From SIG565 sp045656145 (GTDB lineage: Bacteria > Bacillota > Clostridia > Oscillospirales > Acutalibacteraceae), in the NCBI GenBank assembly GCA_045656145.1, contig JAZOQP010000013.1, positions 1-64,000 of the forward strand: DNA of 64,000 nucleotides, in the 5' to 3' direction. Positions 34,279 to 42,514 of the stretch are shown piece by piece. Numbering within the stretch: position 1 is the stretch's first letter; every line of letters begins with the position of its first letter. The notes under the pieces were generated by a model that saw only the letters and a program-made list of their open reading frames with translations, was not told the origin of the DNA and ran no database searches. The position numbers and the translations under genes are program-made.

Positions 34279-35301
34279 ATGAAAAAAAGCGACTTTTTTT
34301 ATAATTTGCCCGAAGAACTCATTGCGCAAACACCGTTAGAACCGAGAAATAGCTCAAGATTAATGGTTTTGGATAAGAATAACGGGCAGGTAAAACACGA
34401 AGTGTTTTATAACCTAAATAATTTTCTCAAAAAGGGAGATACCCTTGTTTTAAATAACACAAGGGTTTTACCGGCTAGAATTTACGGAACTAGAGTTGAT
34501 ACCAAAGCTTTGGTTGAATTTGTGCTTTTGAAGCAGAAGAGCACACTTGTTTGGGAATGCATTGCGGGTCCCGGCAAAAAAGCCAGAGTGGGACATGAAT
34601 TTACTTTCAGCGATGAATTATCCGCCAAGGTAATAGAGGTCTTGCCCGATGGAAACCGAATTGTTGAATTTACTGCAAAAGGCGAATTTTTCAGTATTCT
34701 TGATAAGGTGGGCCAAATGCCGCTCCCTCATTACATAAAAGAGGAACTCGAGGATAAAGAGCGTTATCAAACGGTTTATTCAAAGGAGTTGGGTTCGGCA
34801 GCCGCCCCCACAGCAGGACTTCATTTTACCGAGGATATGCTCGAAAGCCTTAAAGAAATGGGTGTAAATATTGCTTATGTAACGCTCCATGTGGGCCTTG
34901 GCACATTCAGACCCGTTAAAGTGGATGATATAACCGAACATAAGATGCATTCGGAGCATTATTCGATATCAAAAGAAACCGCCGAAATTATAAACAAAAC
35001 CAAGAAAAACGGCGGCAGAGTTATCTGTGTTGGAACAACCTCTTGCAGAACTCTCGAATCGGCAATGAAAACCTTTGGGGAGATAAAAGAATGCTCTGAT
35101 GATACAGAGATATTTATTTATCCAGGTTATAAATTCGGGGTTATGGATGGAATTATAACTAATTTCCATTTGCCCGAAAGCACACTTATTATGCTTGTGT
35201 CGGCATTTGCGGGCTATGAAAACACAATGAGCGCTTATAATACTGCTGTTGCAGAAAAATACCGCTTCTTTAGTTTTGGAGATGCAATGCTAATTTTGTA
35301 A
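34279..35301 (+). CDS. queA: S-adenosylmethionine:tRNA ribosyltransferase-isomerase
   Basis: A 340-residue enzyme that transfers ribosyl from SAM to preQ1 in tRNA to make epoxyqueuosine. Recognisable blocks are FFYNLPEELIAQTPLEPR at the N-terminus, NNTRVLPARI, AAPTAGLHFT and THVGLGTFRPV-like LHVGLGTFRPV. The ATG at 34279 follows GAGAG; an in-frame TTG at 34243 overlaps the asd promoter and is rejected. It is followed by tgt after 15 bases, a classic queuosine pair. Confidence 0.96.
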   Translation: MKKSDFFYNLPEELIAQTPLEPRNSSRLMVLDKNNGQVKHEVFYNLNNFLKKGDTLVLNNTRVLPARIYGTRVDTKALVEFVLLKQKSTLVWECIAGPGKKARVGHEFTFSDELSAKVIEVLPDGNRIVEFTAKGEFFSILDKVGQMPLPHYIKEELEDKERYQTVYSKELGSAAAPTAGLHFTEDMLESLKEMGVNIAYVTLHVGLGTFRPVKVDDITEHKMHSEHYSISKETAEIINKTKKNGGRVICVGTTSCRTLESAMKTFGEIKECSDDTEIFIYPGYKFGVMDGIITNFHLPESTLIMLVSAFAGYENTMSAYNTAVAEKYRFFSFGDAMLIL

Positions 35302-35316
35302 AGTAAGAGGTAAAAG

Positions 35317-36447
35317 ATGTATAAATTATTAAAACAGGAAAACAATGCAAGACTTGGCGAGTTTCATACTAATAGAGGTGTTGTTAAAACCCCCGCTTTT
35401 ATGAATGTTGCAACCCAAGGCGCAATAAAGGGCGGAGTAAGCGCAAATGATTTAAAAAGCGTTGGCTGTCAGGTAATGCTTTCAAACACCTATCATCTGC
35501 ATGTAAGACCATCCGATAAGGTTATTTACGACTGCGGCGGCCTTCATAAATTCTCAACCTGGGATGGTCCCATTTTAACCGATAGTGGCGGTTTTCAGGT
35601 TTTCTCCTTGGCGGCGCTAAGAAAAATCAGCGAAGAGGGAGTTCAGTTTTCTTCACATGTTGATGGAAGAAAGATATTTATGGGTCCGGAAGAGAGTATG
35701 CAGATTCAGTCGAATCTAGGCTCAACCATTGCTATGGCGTTCGATGAATGTGTTGAAAATCCCGCTGAGCATAGCTATTCAAAGGCTTCATGCGAAAGAA
35801 CAACAAGATGGCTCATTCGTTGCAAAAACGAGATGGCAAGGCTTAATAGTCTTGATAAAACTATTAATAAAGAGCAGATGCTTTTCGGCATAAATCAGGG
35901 CTGCACATATAATGATTTAAGAATTGAACATATGAAACAGATTCGTGAATTAGACCTTGATGGTTATGCTATAGGCGGTCTTGCTGTTGGAGAACCCACC
36001 GAAGTAATGTATGATGTTTTAGACCACGTTATGCCCGAAGCACCAAAGGAAAAAATAAGATATTTGATGGGTGTTGGAACGCCGGCTAATATATTAAATG
36101 CCGTTGAGCGCGGGGTAGATTTGTTTGACTGCGTAATGCCGAGTCGTAATGCAAGGCATGGACATTTATTTACTTCAAAGGGAATTATCAATATCAATAA
36201 TCAAAAGTATGAAAGGGATATGACTCCTATTGATGAAAATTGTGATTGTCCTGCTTGTCGCCGTTATTCCAAGGCATATATCCGCCATCTTTTAAAGGCG
36301 GGCGAAATGCTTTCGGGAAGACTTATGGTGCTTCATAACCTTTGGTTTTATAATCACCTTATGGAGGATATCAGAAAGGCTTTAGAAGAGGGTAGATTTG
36401 CCGAATTCAAGAAGGAAAAGGAAGAAATTTACTCAACTCGCATATAA
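35317..36447 (+). CDS. tgt: Queuine/preQ1 tRNA-guanine transglycosylase
   Basis: A 376-residue TIM-barrel enzyme that exchanges G34 for preQ1 in tRNAs with GUN anticodons. Motifs are TDSGGFQVFSL (active-site Asp region), GGLAVGEP and the zinc site CDCPACRRYSKAYIRHL. Encoded directly after queA and before yajC, a common bacterial arrangement. Ribosome binding site AAGAGG. Confidence 0.97.
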   Translation: MYKLLKQENNARLGEFHTNRGVVKTPAFMNVATQGAIKGGVSANDLKSVGCQVMLSNTYHLHVRPSDKVIYDCGGLHKFSTWDGPILTDSGGFQVFSLAALRKISEEGVQFSSHVDGRKIFMGPEESMQIQSNLGSTIAMAFDECVENPAEHSYSKASCERTTRWLIRCKNEMARLNSLDKTINKEQMLFGINQGCTYNDLRIEHMKQIRELDLDGYAIGGLAVGEPTEVMYDVLDHVMPEAPKEKIRYLMGVGTPANILNAVERGVDLFDCVMPSRNARHGHLFTSKGIININNQKYERDMTPIDENCDCPACRRYSKAYIRHLLKAGEMLSGRLMVLHNLWFYNHLMEDIRKALEEGRFAEFKKEKEEIYSTRI

Positions 36448-36462
36448 TTTTTAAACTCGCCC

Positions 36463-36491
36463 TTGAAATTGAGGCAATTCCAATGTATAAT
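36463..36491 (+). promoter_or_regulatory. Promoter for yajC
   Basis: TTGAAA (36463-36468), 17 bases, TATAAT (36486-36491), shortly after the end of tgt. Confidence 0.75.
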
Positions 36492-36521
36492 AATTTAAAA
36501 TGAATTTTGGAGGAACAAAAA

Positions 36522-36857
36522 ATGTATTTACCTTTATTAGAAACAACAACTGCCGCTGCAGGTGGTAATAACAGCTGGGTTATGATGGTTATTTATATCG
36601 TTGTAATCGGTGCATTATTCTATTTTATGCTTATCCGTCCGCAGAAGAAAAAGCAGAAGGAAGAGCAGAAACTTCGCAATTCGCTTCAAATTGGCGATGA
36701 AATCTTAACCATCGGCGGATTTTACGGAAAGATTATCTCAATCAAAGAGGATTCTATCGTAATCGAATCTCAGCTTGACCACACCAAGCAGAAAATTGCT
36801 CGCTGGGCAATTCAGCAGAATCTAACCGTTCATGATGATGGCGATTCCAAGAAATAA
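36522..36857 (+). CDS. yajC: Preprotein translocase subunit YajC
   Basis: A 111-residue protein with one membrane segment (about 20-41) followed by the basic YFMLIRPQKKKQKEEQK block and IGDEILTIGGFYGKI, both diagnostic of YajC, an accessory subunit of the Sec translocase. The ATG at 36522 lies six bases after GGAGGA; an in-frame TTG at 36507 overlaps the ribosome binding site. Confidence 0.95.
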   Translation: MYLPLLETTTAAAGGNNSWVMMVIYIVVIGALFYFMLIRPQKKKQKEEQKLRNSLQIGDEILTIGGFYGKIISIKEDSIVIESQLDHTKQKIARWAIQQNLTVHDDGDSKK

Positions 36858-36871
36858 GTAATAATAAAACT

Positions 36872-36904
36872 TCCCTTCGAGTATTATTACTCGGAGGGAT
36901 TTTT
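36872..36904 (+). terminator. Terminator-like hairpin containing the next gene's ribosome binding site
   Basis: TCCCTTCGAGTA (36872-36883) pairs with TACTCGGAGGGA (36888-36899) around TTAT, followed by TTTTT and at once the ATG at 36905. The 3' arm GGAGGGA is the only Shine-Dalgarno for that ATG. The layout matches 1580-1617 and 46215-46257. Confidence 0.78.
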
Positions 36905-37309
36905 ATGTGCGCTTATAAAAAAGAATTAACTAATAAACAGTTTTTCATAAATATTTTAATAGGGGCGTTAATAGGTGCGGTTGTAACCTTTTTAATGCTT
37001 CTTTTATTTGCTCTCGGTATGATTATCGGTAATATGAGCATTAATTTAGCATCTCCTTTAGCCAGCATAGCCCTTGCGGTAGGTGGTGTTGCGGGGGGAT
37101 ATTTTTCGGCCTATAAAAACAAGTGCAAGGGTTTCCTTTGCGGTGTTATATGCGCTTTTATTATGTTTTTAGCGGTGGCTTTAATGGGTCTTATATTGAG
37201 CCGTGAAATCACAGTTATGAGTCTTATCCATTTTATCGTAGCCTTCCTTTCGGCGCTTATAGGGGCTGTTTTAGGAATAAGCAAACAGGATAAAATTAAG
37301 GTTGTTTAG
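36905..37309 (+). CDS. TIGR04086 family membrane protein
   Basis: A 134-residue protein with four hydrophobic segments. It resembles the TIGR04086 group, small membrane proteins of Clostridia usually found near yajC. GGVAGGYFSAYKNKCKG between helices is typical of that group. The function is unknown; the link with yajC suggests a membrane or secretion role. Its ribosome binding site is in the hairpin upstream. Confidence 0.8.
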   Translation: MCAYKKELTNKQFFINILIGALIGAVVTFLMLLLFALGMIIGNMSINLASPLASIALAVGGVAGGYFSAYKNKCKGFLCGVICAFIMFLAVALMGLILSREITVMSLIHFIVAFLSALIGAVLGISKQDKIKVV

Positions 37310-37330
37310 AGAAGACTTTAGTGGTATAAT
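37302..37330 (+). promoter_or_regulatory. Promoter for the FkbM gene
   Basis: TTGTTT (37302-37307), 17 bases, TATAAT (37325-37330). Confidence 0.7.
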
Positions 37331-37356
37331 ATAGAAAAAGTAAAGGAATTAAAAAT

Positions 37357-38388
37357 ATGCAGGATTTATGGACCTATTTGAAATCTGCTCAAAAGCCTAT
37401 CTTCCTTTATGGAACGGGTAACGGAGCTGATAAAATACTTGATGAACTAACTCGCCTGGGGATTTTGGTCGAGGGAGTTTTTGCGTCTGATGGGTTTGTC
37501 AGAAACCGTGTTTTTCGAGGTTATCCGGTTGAAAGCTATAATGCAGTTAAAGAAAAACATAGCGATATAATAGTGCTTGTTTGCTTTGGCTCTTCTCTTT
37601 TAAATGTTATGGACAATATTAAGAAAATTGCCGAAACGGATGAACTCTATGTGCCCGATGTTCCCGTTATTCCCGATGGCACTATTTTTAATTTTGATTA
37701 TGTAAAAGAACACAGAGCCGAGATAGAAAAGGCTTATTCTTTTTTATCGGATGATTTATCAAGAAAAACCTTTAGAGATATCATTTTCTTCAAACTAACA
37801 GGAGAACTTAAATATTTGCTTTCTACCGAAATAGAGCAGGGAGAAATTTTTAATACCTTGGAAATTAAAAATGCCGATATATTTATTGATTTAGGTGCAT
37901 ATAATGGCGATACCGCTATGGAGTTTTTGGCACTAAACAAAAATTATAAAAAGATATTTGCAATAGAGCCTGATGCTAAAAACTATAGAAAACTAACTGC
38001 TAATTTGGAGCCTTTTAAAAATATTCAAGCGATTAATGCGGCTGTGGGGCAAGAAAAGGGAAGAGTAAACTTTAAAATGGCAGGTGGCAGAAATTCGTTA
38101 ATTTCAAAAGAGGGTATTGAAATTGATCAGATTTCGGTTGATTCCTTAGAAACTTCAGGCAGTATATATATCAAGTATGATGTTGAGGGAAATGAGATTT
38201 CGGCTATTAAAGGAAGCTTTGATACCTTAAGAAATGAAAAACCCATCTTAAATATAGCGGCATACCATAAAAATAGTGACATTTTTTCTATTCCAATACT
38301 TGTAAAAACCATAAATCCCGATTATAATGTTTATATGCGGCATCACCCGTATATTCCCGCTTGGGATACAAATTTTTATTTCAAATAA
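37357..38388 (+). CDS. FkbM family methyltransferase
   Basis: A 343-residue protein. The C-terminal half is a Rossmann-type SAM-dependent methyltransferase of the FkbM family (IFIDLGAYNGDTA as motif I, then IFAIEPDAKNYRKL, later YIKYDVEGNE). The N-terminal 100 residues contain PIFLYGTGNGADKI and DIIVLVCFGSS, resembling a small nucleotide-binding module found with such enzymes in glycan clusters. It probably O-methylates a sugar or lipid. Followed at once by an SGNH esterase, hinting at joint modification of a surface polymer. Confidence 0.87.
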   Translation: MQDLWTYLKSAQKPIFLYGTGNGADKILDELTRLGILVEGVFASDGFVRNRVFRGYPVESYNAVKEKHSDIIVLVCFGSSLLNVMDNIKKIAETDELYVPDVPVIPDGTIFNFDYVKEHRAEIEKAYSFLSDDLSRKTFRDIIFFKLTGELKYLLSTEIEQGEIFNTLEIKNADIFIDLGAYNGDTAMEFLALNKNYKKIFAIEPDAKNYRKLTANLEPFKNIQAINAAVGQEKGRVNFKMAGGRNSLISKEGIEIDQISVDSLETSGSIYIKYDVEGNEISAIKGSFDTLRNEKPILNIAAYHKNSDIFSIPILVKTINPDYNVYMRHHPYIPAWDTNFYFK

Positions 38389-38399
38389 AGGTGATAAAA

Positions 38400-39464
38400 A
38401 TGAAGGAACTTAATAATATCGTTAAAAAGTTAAAAGAGGATAAAAAGGCAACCATCGTTTATTTCGGTGGCTCTGTAACAGGCGGTTTCGGAAGCAGTAA
38501 CGGAAATGAATTTTCTTGGCGCGCTCTTACCGGTAAGCATTTTAAAGAAAGCTTTCCGGATGCCGAAATTAATCTGGTTAATGCAGCAATCGGCGGAACA
38601 GGAACAGGCTTCGGCAGATTTAGGCTTGAAAATGATGTTTTATCTCATAATCCTGATTTAATATTTATTGAATTTTCAATTAATGATTGTTATGAGGGTT
38701 ATAGTTTGGAAAACTCTTATCGTTATTATGAGAGTTTATTACATACAATTCGCAATTTTAATAATGAAATCGATATTATAATGGTTATCATTACCGATAG
38801 GGGAAATATGCGCGGTGGCGTAACCGATATAGGTAAGGCTCATTTTGAAATTGCCGAGCGTTATAATATTCCCGTTATAGATATTGTTCATGCGGTTGAA
38901 AATGATATGAAAGAAAATCCCGAGCATAACGAAGATTATTTCTTAAGAGACTGGGCGCATCCTAATGACACAGGCTATGCTTTTTATGCGAAGGTTGCAA
39001 ATAAATTTATTGATGAGAATATCATAAACGGCGAGTTTGGCGGTATTGTTAAGCATTCTTTACCTGAGCCTAAAATGGATAATCTTATTTTGGGTAAAAC
39101 TGTAAGCCTTTTCCCGAACGAATTAAAGCTTACCGCTAATAACGGCTTCGAACTTCGTGAGCCTTCCCCAAACGATTTTGCGCTTTATAGCGAAAATGCA
39201 GGGGATAGCATTGAATTCGATTTCGAAGGCACCCACTTTAGCATTTGGATGCAGTATGGCGGTATCGATGGTAAAGAGGGTGGAGCCGATAAGGTAGAGT
39301 GTTATGTTGATGGAGAACTTCTTAGCACAACAACCGCTAAAAGTTGGTCTAGCGCAACTATCCATAGACCTTTAGTTCACGCGATTGATAACAAAAAGCA
39401 CCATGTAGTGCTTAAAAATGCAAACGGCGGAAGACTTAATATCAGAAAATTCTTCTTTGCTTAA
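38400..39464 (+). CDS. SGNH/GDSL hydrolase family protein
   Basis: A 354-residue protein. The N-terminal 220 residues have the SGNH blocks: FGGSVTGGFG (nucleophile Ser), NAAIGGTGTGFG, IEFSINDC (Asn) and DWAHPNDTGY (Asp/His). The C-terminal 130 residues look like a beta-sandwich, possibly carbohydrate-binding. No signal peptide is visible, so it acts inside the cell or is exported by other means. Start at 38400 after AAAGGTG; the frame is open upstream into the FkbM gene. Likely an acetyl-esterase. Confidence 0.85.
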   Translation: MKELNNIVKKLKEDKKATIVYFGGSVTGGFGSSNGNEFSWRALTGKHFKESFPDAEINLVNAAIGGTGTGFGRFRLENDVLSHNPDLIFIEFSINDCYEGYSLENSYRYYESLLHTIRNFNNEIDIIMVIITDRGNMRGGVTDIGKAHFEIAERYNIPVIDIVHAVENDMKENPEHNEDYFLRDWAHPNDTGYAFYAKVANKFIDENIINGEFGGIVKHSLPEPKMDNLILGKTVSLFPNELKLTANNGFELREPSPNDFALYSENAGDSIEFDFEGTHFSIWMQYGGIDGKEGGADKVECYVDGELLSTTTAKSWSSATIHRPLVHAIDNKKHHVVLKNANGGRLNIRKFFFA

Positions 39465-39488
39465 ATTATTAATTTAGGGGTAATATGT

Positions 39489-40559
39489 ATGAATAAAATC
39501 GGCTCTTTTCAGTTAGCGGTAATGTTTTGCGGCTGCTTTTTAGGTGCCGGTTTTTTATCCGGTAATGAAATATGGCAGTTTTTTGCTTCCTTTGGTATTA
39601 AAGGTATTATAGGTTGCATTATTTCGGTAGTTTTAATTGGGATTTTTTGCGGTTTTATTATTGAGGTTGCCATTGCAAAAAACACCGAAAATCCAGAAAG
39701 GGTTATACTCCCAAAAAAACTCCATAAAAGTTCAATGCTTTTTGGCGCATTGCAAGCGTTGCTTGTTTTCACTGTGATTGTTATAATGGTTTCGGGCTCA
39801 AGCACTTTAGTATATAATATGCTTGGAATTAACCGAAATATAGCGGGCATTTTCTTTGCGCTATTCTTAGCGCTTCTTGTTCTTCTCGGAACAGATAGAA
39901 TTGTGGATGCCTTTTCGGTGCTTATTCCTTTTATAGCTCTTTCGGGCATTATTATAGGAATTGTGGTAACCATTAAAAGCGGTAATATTTCAGCTCCTAT
40001 CCAAAATACAGGTGCCAATAAATTACTTAATAATGCGGTTATATCAACCTTAACTTATCTTTCATATAGTATATTTTCTTCGGTTGGAGTTTTTTCTGCA
40101 ATTGGTAAAAAGGTTAAAAGCAAAAAATCGCTATGGGGCGGCATTGCACTTGGCACCCTTGTTATGATAGTTATGGCTGTGGTTATTGTTCTAGCCATCT
40201 GGGCGGTGCCCGATGCAATGAAGGCGGAATTACCAATGCTAAGTTCTGCAGTAAATCTTGGAAAAATATCAGGAATTATATATGCGGTGCTTCTTTATTT
40301 CGGTATGTTCGGCGCGGCGCTTTCCTGCTTTATGGCGTTATCAAATTATTTTCGAGTGAAATTTTTATTAAGAATAAATACATATAGATTAGTTGTCGTT
40401 TTAATAGCGCTTGCTTCATTTATTGGAAGCATCTTTGGGTTTGGCGATTTAATCGGCACAATTTATCCGCTTTTTGGATATATCGGAATAATTGTTTTAA
40501 TTCTTTTAGCAGTGAATTTTTTAAAAGTAAAATTAAATAAAAACAAGGGTACTCAATAA
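39489..40559 (+). CDS. YkvI-like membrane transporter
   Basis: A 356-residue membrane protein with about ten hydrophobic segments and the N-terminal pattern FQLAVMFCGCFLGAGFLSGNE, similar to the YkvI family (LeuT/APC-like fold). The family is little studied; amino acid or amine transport is assumed. The stop codon falls inside the terminator hairpin that it shares with the tRNA gene on the opposite strand. Confidence 0.8.
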   Translation: MNKIGSFQLAVMFCGCFLGAGFLSGNEIWQFFASFGIKGIIGCIISVVLIGIFCGFIIEVAIAKNTENPERVILPKKLHKSSMLFGALQALLVFTVIVIMVSGSSTLVYNMLGINRNIAGIFFALFLALLVLLGTDRIVDAFSVLIPFIALSGIIIGIVVTIKSGNISAPIQNTGANKLLNNAVISTLTYLSYSIFSSVGVFSAIGKKVKSKKSLWGGIALGTLVMIVMAVVIVLAIWAVPDAMKAELPMLSSAVNLGKISGIIYAVLLYFGMFGAALSCFMALSNYFRVKFLLRINTYRLVVVLIALASFIGSIFGFGDLIGTIYPLFGYIGIIVLILLAVNFLKVKLNKNKGTQ

Positions 40560-40574
40560 GTACCCTTGTTTTTT
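40541..40574. terminator. Bidirectional terminator between YkvI-like gene and tRNA-Pro
   Basis: AAACAAGGGTACT (40541-40553) and AGTACCCTTGTTT (40559-40571) form a 13-bp stem with T tracts both ways, ending where the tRNA 3' CCA begins. Confidence 0.9.
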
Positions 40575-40651
40575 TGGTCGAGGTGACGGGATTCGAACAC
40601 GCGACCTCTGCGTCCCGAACGCAGCGCTCTACCAAACTGAGCCACACCTCG
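40575..40651 (-). tRNA. tRNA-Pro (anticodon CGG)
   Basis: A 77-base cloverleaf on the minus strand. The acceptor arm is CGAGGTG/CACCTCG, the D arm GCTC...GAGC, the anticodon loop TTCGGGA within CTGCG/CGCAG (anticodon CGG, G at position 37), and the T loop TTCGAAT. The CCA end is encoded. It reads proline codon CCG. Its promoter lies about 230 bases upstream because of an intervening insertion or duplication (40657-40859). Confidence 0.96.
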
Positions 40652-40656
40652 AAATA
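40629..40656. repeat. Direct repeat, copy in the intact tRNA-Pro gene
   Basis: A 28-bp sequence covering the first 23 bases of the tRNA and five bases upstream. It is identical to 40832-40859, 203 bp away, in the same orientation. Confidence 0.95.
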
Positions 40657-40831
40657 TTTATATTATTTATTAAAAAGCAAAATCAATATAGCACTGATAA
40701 GCGCGCTGCTTATGCAGCTTACTCTTGCGGTGCCCGAAATTTTTTTAACGGCTTGGAGCGCCGAAAAATTTCGACCGCGGCGCCTTTTTTGCATTACCTT
40801 CATCTGCCACAGGCAGCGGCAAAGCAAAAAA
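40657..40831. other. Structured insert separating tRNA-Pro from its promoter
   Basis: About 175 bp between the two 28-bp direct repeats, GC-richer than its surroundings. It contains a stem of GCTGC/GCAGC (40705-40718), a long hairpin with outer arms CGAAATTTTT and AAAAATTTCG (40735-40773) plus inner CGGC/GCCG, and a CTGCC/GGCAG hairpin (40804-40816). No convincing gene is present. It may be a small mobile or repeated element, or a remnant of an excised integrative element. Confidence 0.7.
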
Positions 40832-40854
40832 CTACCAAACTGAGCCACACCTCG
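40832..40854 (-). pseudogene. 5' fragment of tRNA-Pro (23 bases)
   Basis: On the minus strand CGAGGTGTGGCTCAGTTTGG plus TAG, identical to the first 23 bases of the intact gene, then unrelated sequence. It is the copy nearest the promoter and part of the direct repeat 40832-40859. Confidence 0.92.
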
Positions 40855-40882
40855 AAATAATATTAACTTAAGCGACCATTCA

Positions 40883-40911
40883 ATTATAATGAATCTGAGG
40901 AAAAATGTCAA
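40883..40911 (-). promoter_or_regulatory. Consensus promoter for tRNA-Pro
   Basis: On the minus strand TTGACA (40906-40911), 17 bases, TATAAT (40883-40888). It points to the tRNA fragment first and to the intact tRNA beyond it. From here to the Dabb gene (40912-41071) no gene or clear element is seen. Confidence 0.9.
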
Positions 40912-41071
40912 CCTTTTTTTGATTCTTGCCTTTTCTTTTTAAAAATATCTTAAAAGAATTCTTATTTATTATCAATTATTTCTCTTTTTTTCGAATTCAA
41001 CCAAGGCTTTATTGCGAATTGTTTTTCATTATGTTATTATTAAATTGTAAATAAATAAGGAGGCAAGTATC

Positions 41072-41359
41072 ATGGTAAAACATATTATTCTATGGAAATT
41101 AAAAGAGGAATTTAACAATTCTGAGGTTAAAAGCGGAATTAAAAACGGCCTTGAGGGATTGCTCGGCAAAATCCCGGGACTTTTGGAGATTAGGGTTGAA
41201 ACAGAGCGCCTTGATTCTTCCAATACCGATGTTATGCTTTATTCGGTCTTTGAAAGCGAGGAAGCCTTGAAAACCTATGCTAAACATCCTGAGCATGTAT
41301 TTGTTGCCGATACCTTTGTACGACCCTACACCGAAACCAGAGCATGTTTCGATTATTAA
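41072..41359 (+). CDS. Dabb family protein (stress-responsive alpha/beta barrel)
   Basis: A 95-residue protein matching the Dabb dimeric barrel family: MVKHIILWKLKEE at the start, IPGLLEIRVETE in the middle and YAKHPEHVFVAD at the end. Dabb domains are small ferredoxin-like dimers, some of which are cyclases or heme/ligand-binding; the role here is unknown. It leads an operon with an Ldh-family dehydrogenase and malic enzyme, 15 bases before the former. Ribosome binding site AAGGAGG. Confidence 0.88.
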   Translation: MVKHIILWKLKEEFNNSEVKSGIKNGLEGLLGKIPGLLEIRVETERLDSSNTDVMLYSVFESEEALKTYAKHPEHVFVADTFVRPYTETRACFDY

Positions 41360-41374
41360 TTTAGGAGAAAAATA

Positions 41375-42505
41375 ATGAAAACTGAGATTAATTATTCTTA
41401 TGCGGCATTAAAAAGATTTTGCACCGATGCATTTTTAAAATTTGGCTTTAATGAATCGGAAGCCGAAATAATTGTTGATGTTCTTTTAACGAGCGACTTA
41501 TATGGCATTGAATCTCACGGAATGCAAAGACTTGTTCGTTATCATAAAGGTATTGAAAAAGGTTTGATTAAACCTGACGCTAAACCCGAGATTGTGTTTG
41601 AAACGCCCGTGTCTGCAGTTATTGAGGGTAATGACGGAATGGGTCAATTGCTTGGCGTTAAGGCTATGAATATAGCCATAGAAAAGGCTAAAAAGGTTGG
41701 TATGGCGGTTGTAACCGTTAGAAATTCCAATCATTATGGTATTGCGGGTTATTATGCGAAGATGGCTTGTAAAGAGGGCCTTATAGGTATGTCAATGACC
41801 AATTCGGAGGCAATTATGGTGCCAACCTTTGGTAAAAAAGCAATGCTTGGCTCAAACCCTATCGCTATTGCAATGCCTGCCGACCCTTATGACTTTTTCT
41901 TTGATGCTTCAACCTCGGTAGTAACTCGTGGAAAACTTGAAATATATAATAAATTACATAAACCATTACCTCCCGTTTGGGCACTTGGTGCCGATGGAAA
42001 GGGTAGCGAAAACGCCGATGATGTTCTTAAAAACATAGTTGCTAAAGCAGGTGGCGGAATTATGCCACTCGGCGGCGAAACTGAGCAAACAGGAAGCCAT
42101 AAGGGTTATGGCTATGGTATGTTTTGCGAAATCTTTACATCAATTCTTTCTTGCGGTCTTACCTCTAACCATACTCATATTGGTGGTAAAGGCGGCACCT
42201 GTCATGGCTTTGTGGCAATTAATCCTGCGGTTTTCGGCGATGCTGAAGAAATTCGCAAGAATTTTTCAGTTTTCTTAGAAGAACTTCGCTGTTCTCCAAA
42301 GGCTGAGGGTCAGGATAGAATATATACCCATGGCGAAAAAGAGGTATTTGCATATAAGGACAGAATGGAAAATGGTATCAATGTTAATGTTGGCACTGTT
42401 GCCGAAATGGTGGATTTATGCAAATATCTTAATATGGACATTAAAGATTATCTTGGAGAAGAAGCGCTCGAACTAACCTTGGTTCGCAGTTCTTATGATA
42501 TGTAG
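41375..42505 (+). CDS. Ldh family oxidoreductase (malate/lactate/ureidoglycolate type)
   Basis: A 376-residue NAD(P)-dependent dehydrogenase of the malate/L-sulfolactate/ureidoglycolate dehydrogenase family. Typical blocks are SDLYGIESHGMQRL (catalytic His region), VTVRNSNHYGIAGYYA, LGSNPIAIAMPA and GSHKGYGYG. It oxidises or reduces a 2-hydroxyacid. Next to malic enzyme the likeliest substrate is malate or a related hydroxyacid; this is inferred from context. Confidence 0.88.
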   Translation: MKTEINYSYAALKRFCTDAFLKFGFNESEAEIIVDVLLTSDLYGIESHGMQRLVRYHKGIEKGLIKPDAKPEIVFETPVSAVIEGNDGMGQLLGVKAMNIAIEKAKKVGMAVVTVRNSNHYGIAGYYAKMACKEGLIGMSMTNSEAIMVPTFGKKAMLGSNPIAIAMPADPYDFFFDASTSVVTRGKLEIYNKLHKPLPPVWALGADGKGSENADDVLKNIVAKAGGGIMPLGGETEQTGSHKGYGYGMFCEIFTSILSCGLTSNHTHIGGKGGTCHGFVAINPAVFGDAEEIRKNFSVFLEELRCSPKAEGQDRIYTHGEKEVFAYKDRMENGINVNVGTVAEMVDLCKYLNMDIKDYLGEEALELTLVRSSYDM

Positions 42506-42514
42506 GAGAAGAAT

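Noticed and set aside
40420..40911. Protein-coding frames across the tRNA-Pro region
   Set aside because: They are translations of the tRNA and its 5' fragment, with no ribosome binding sites.
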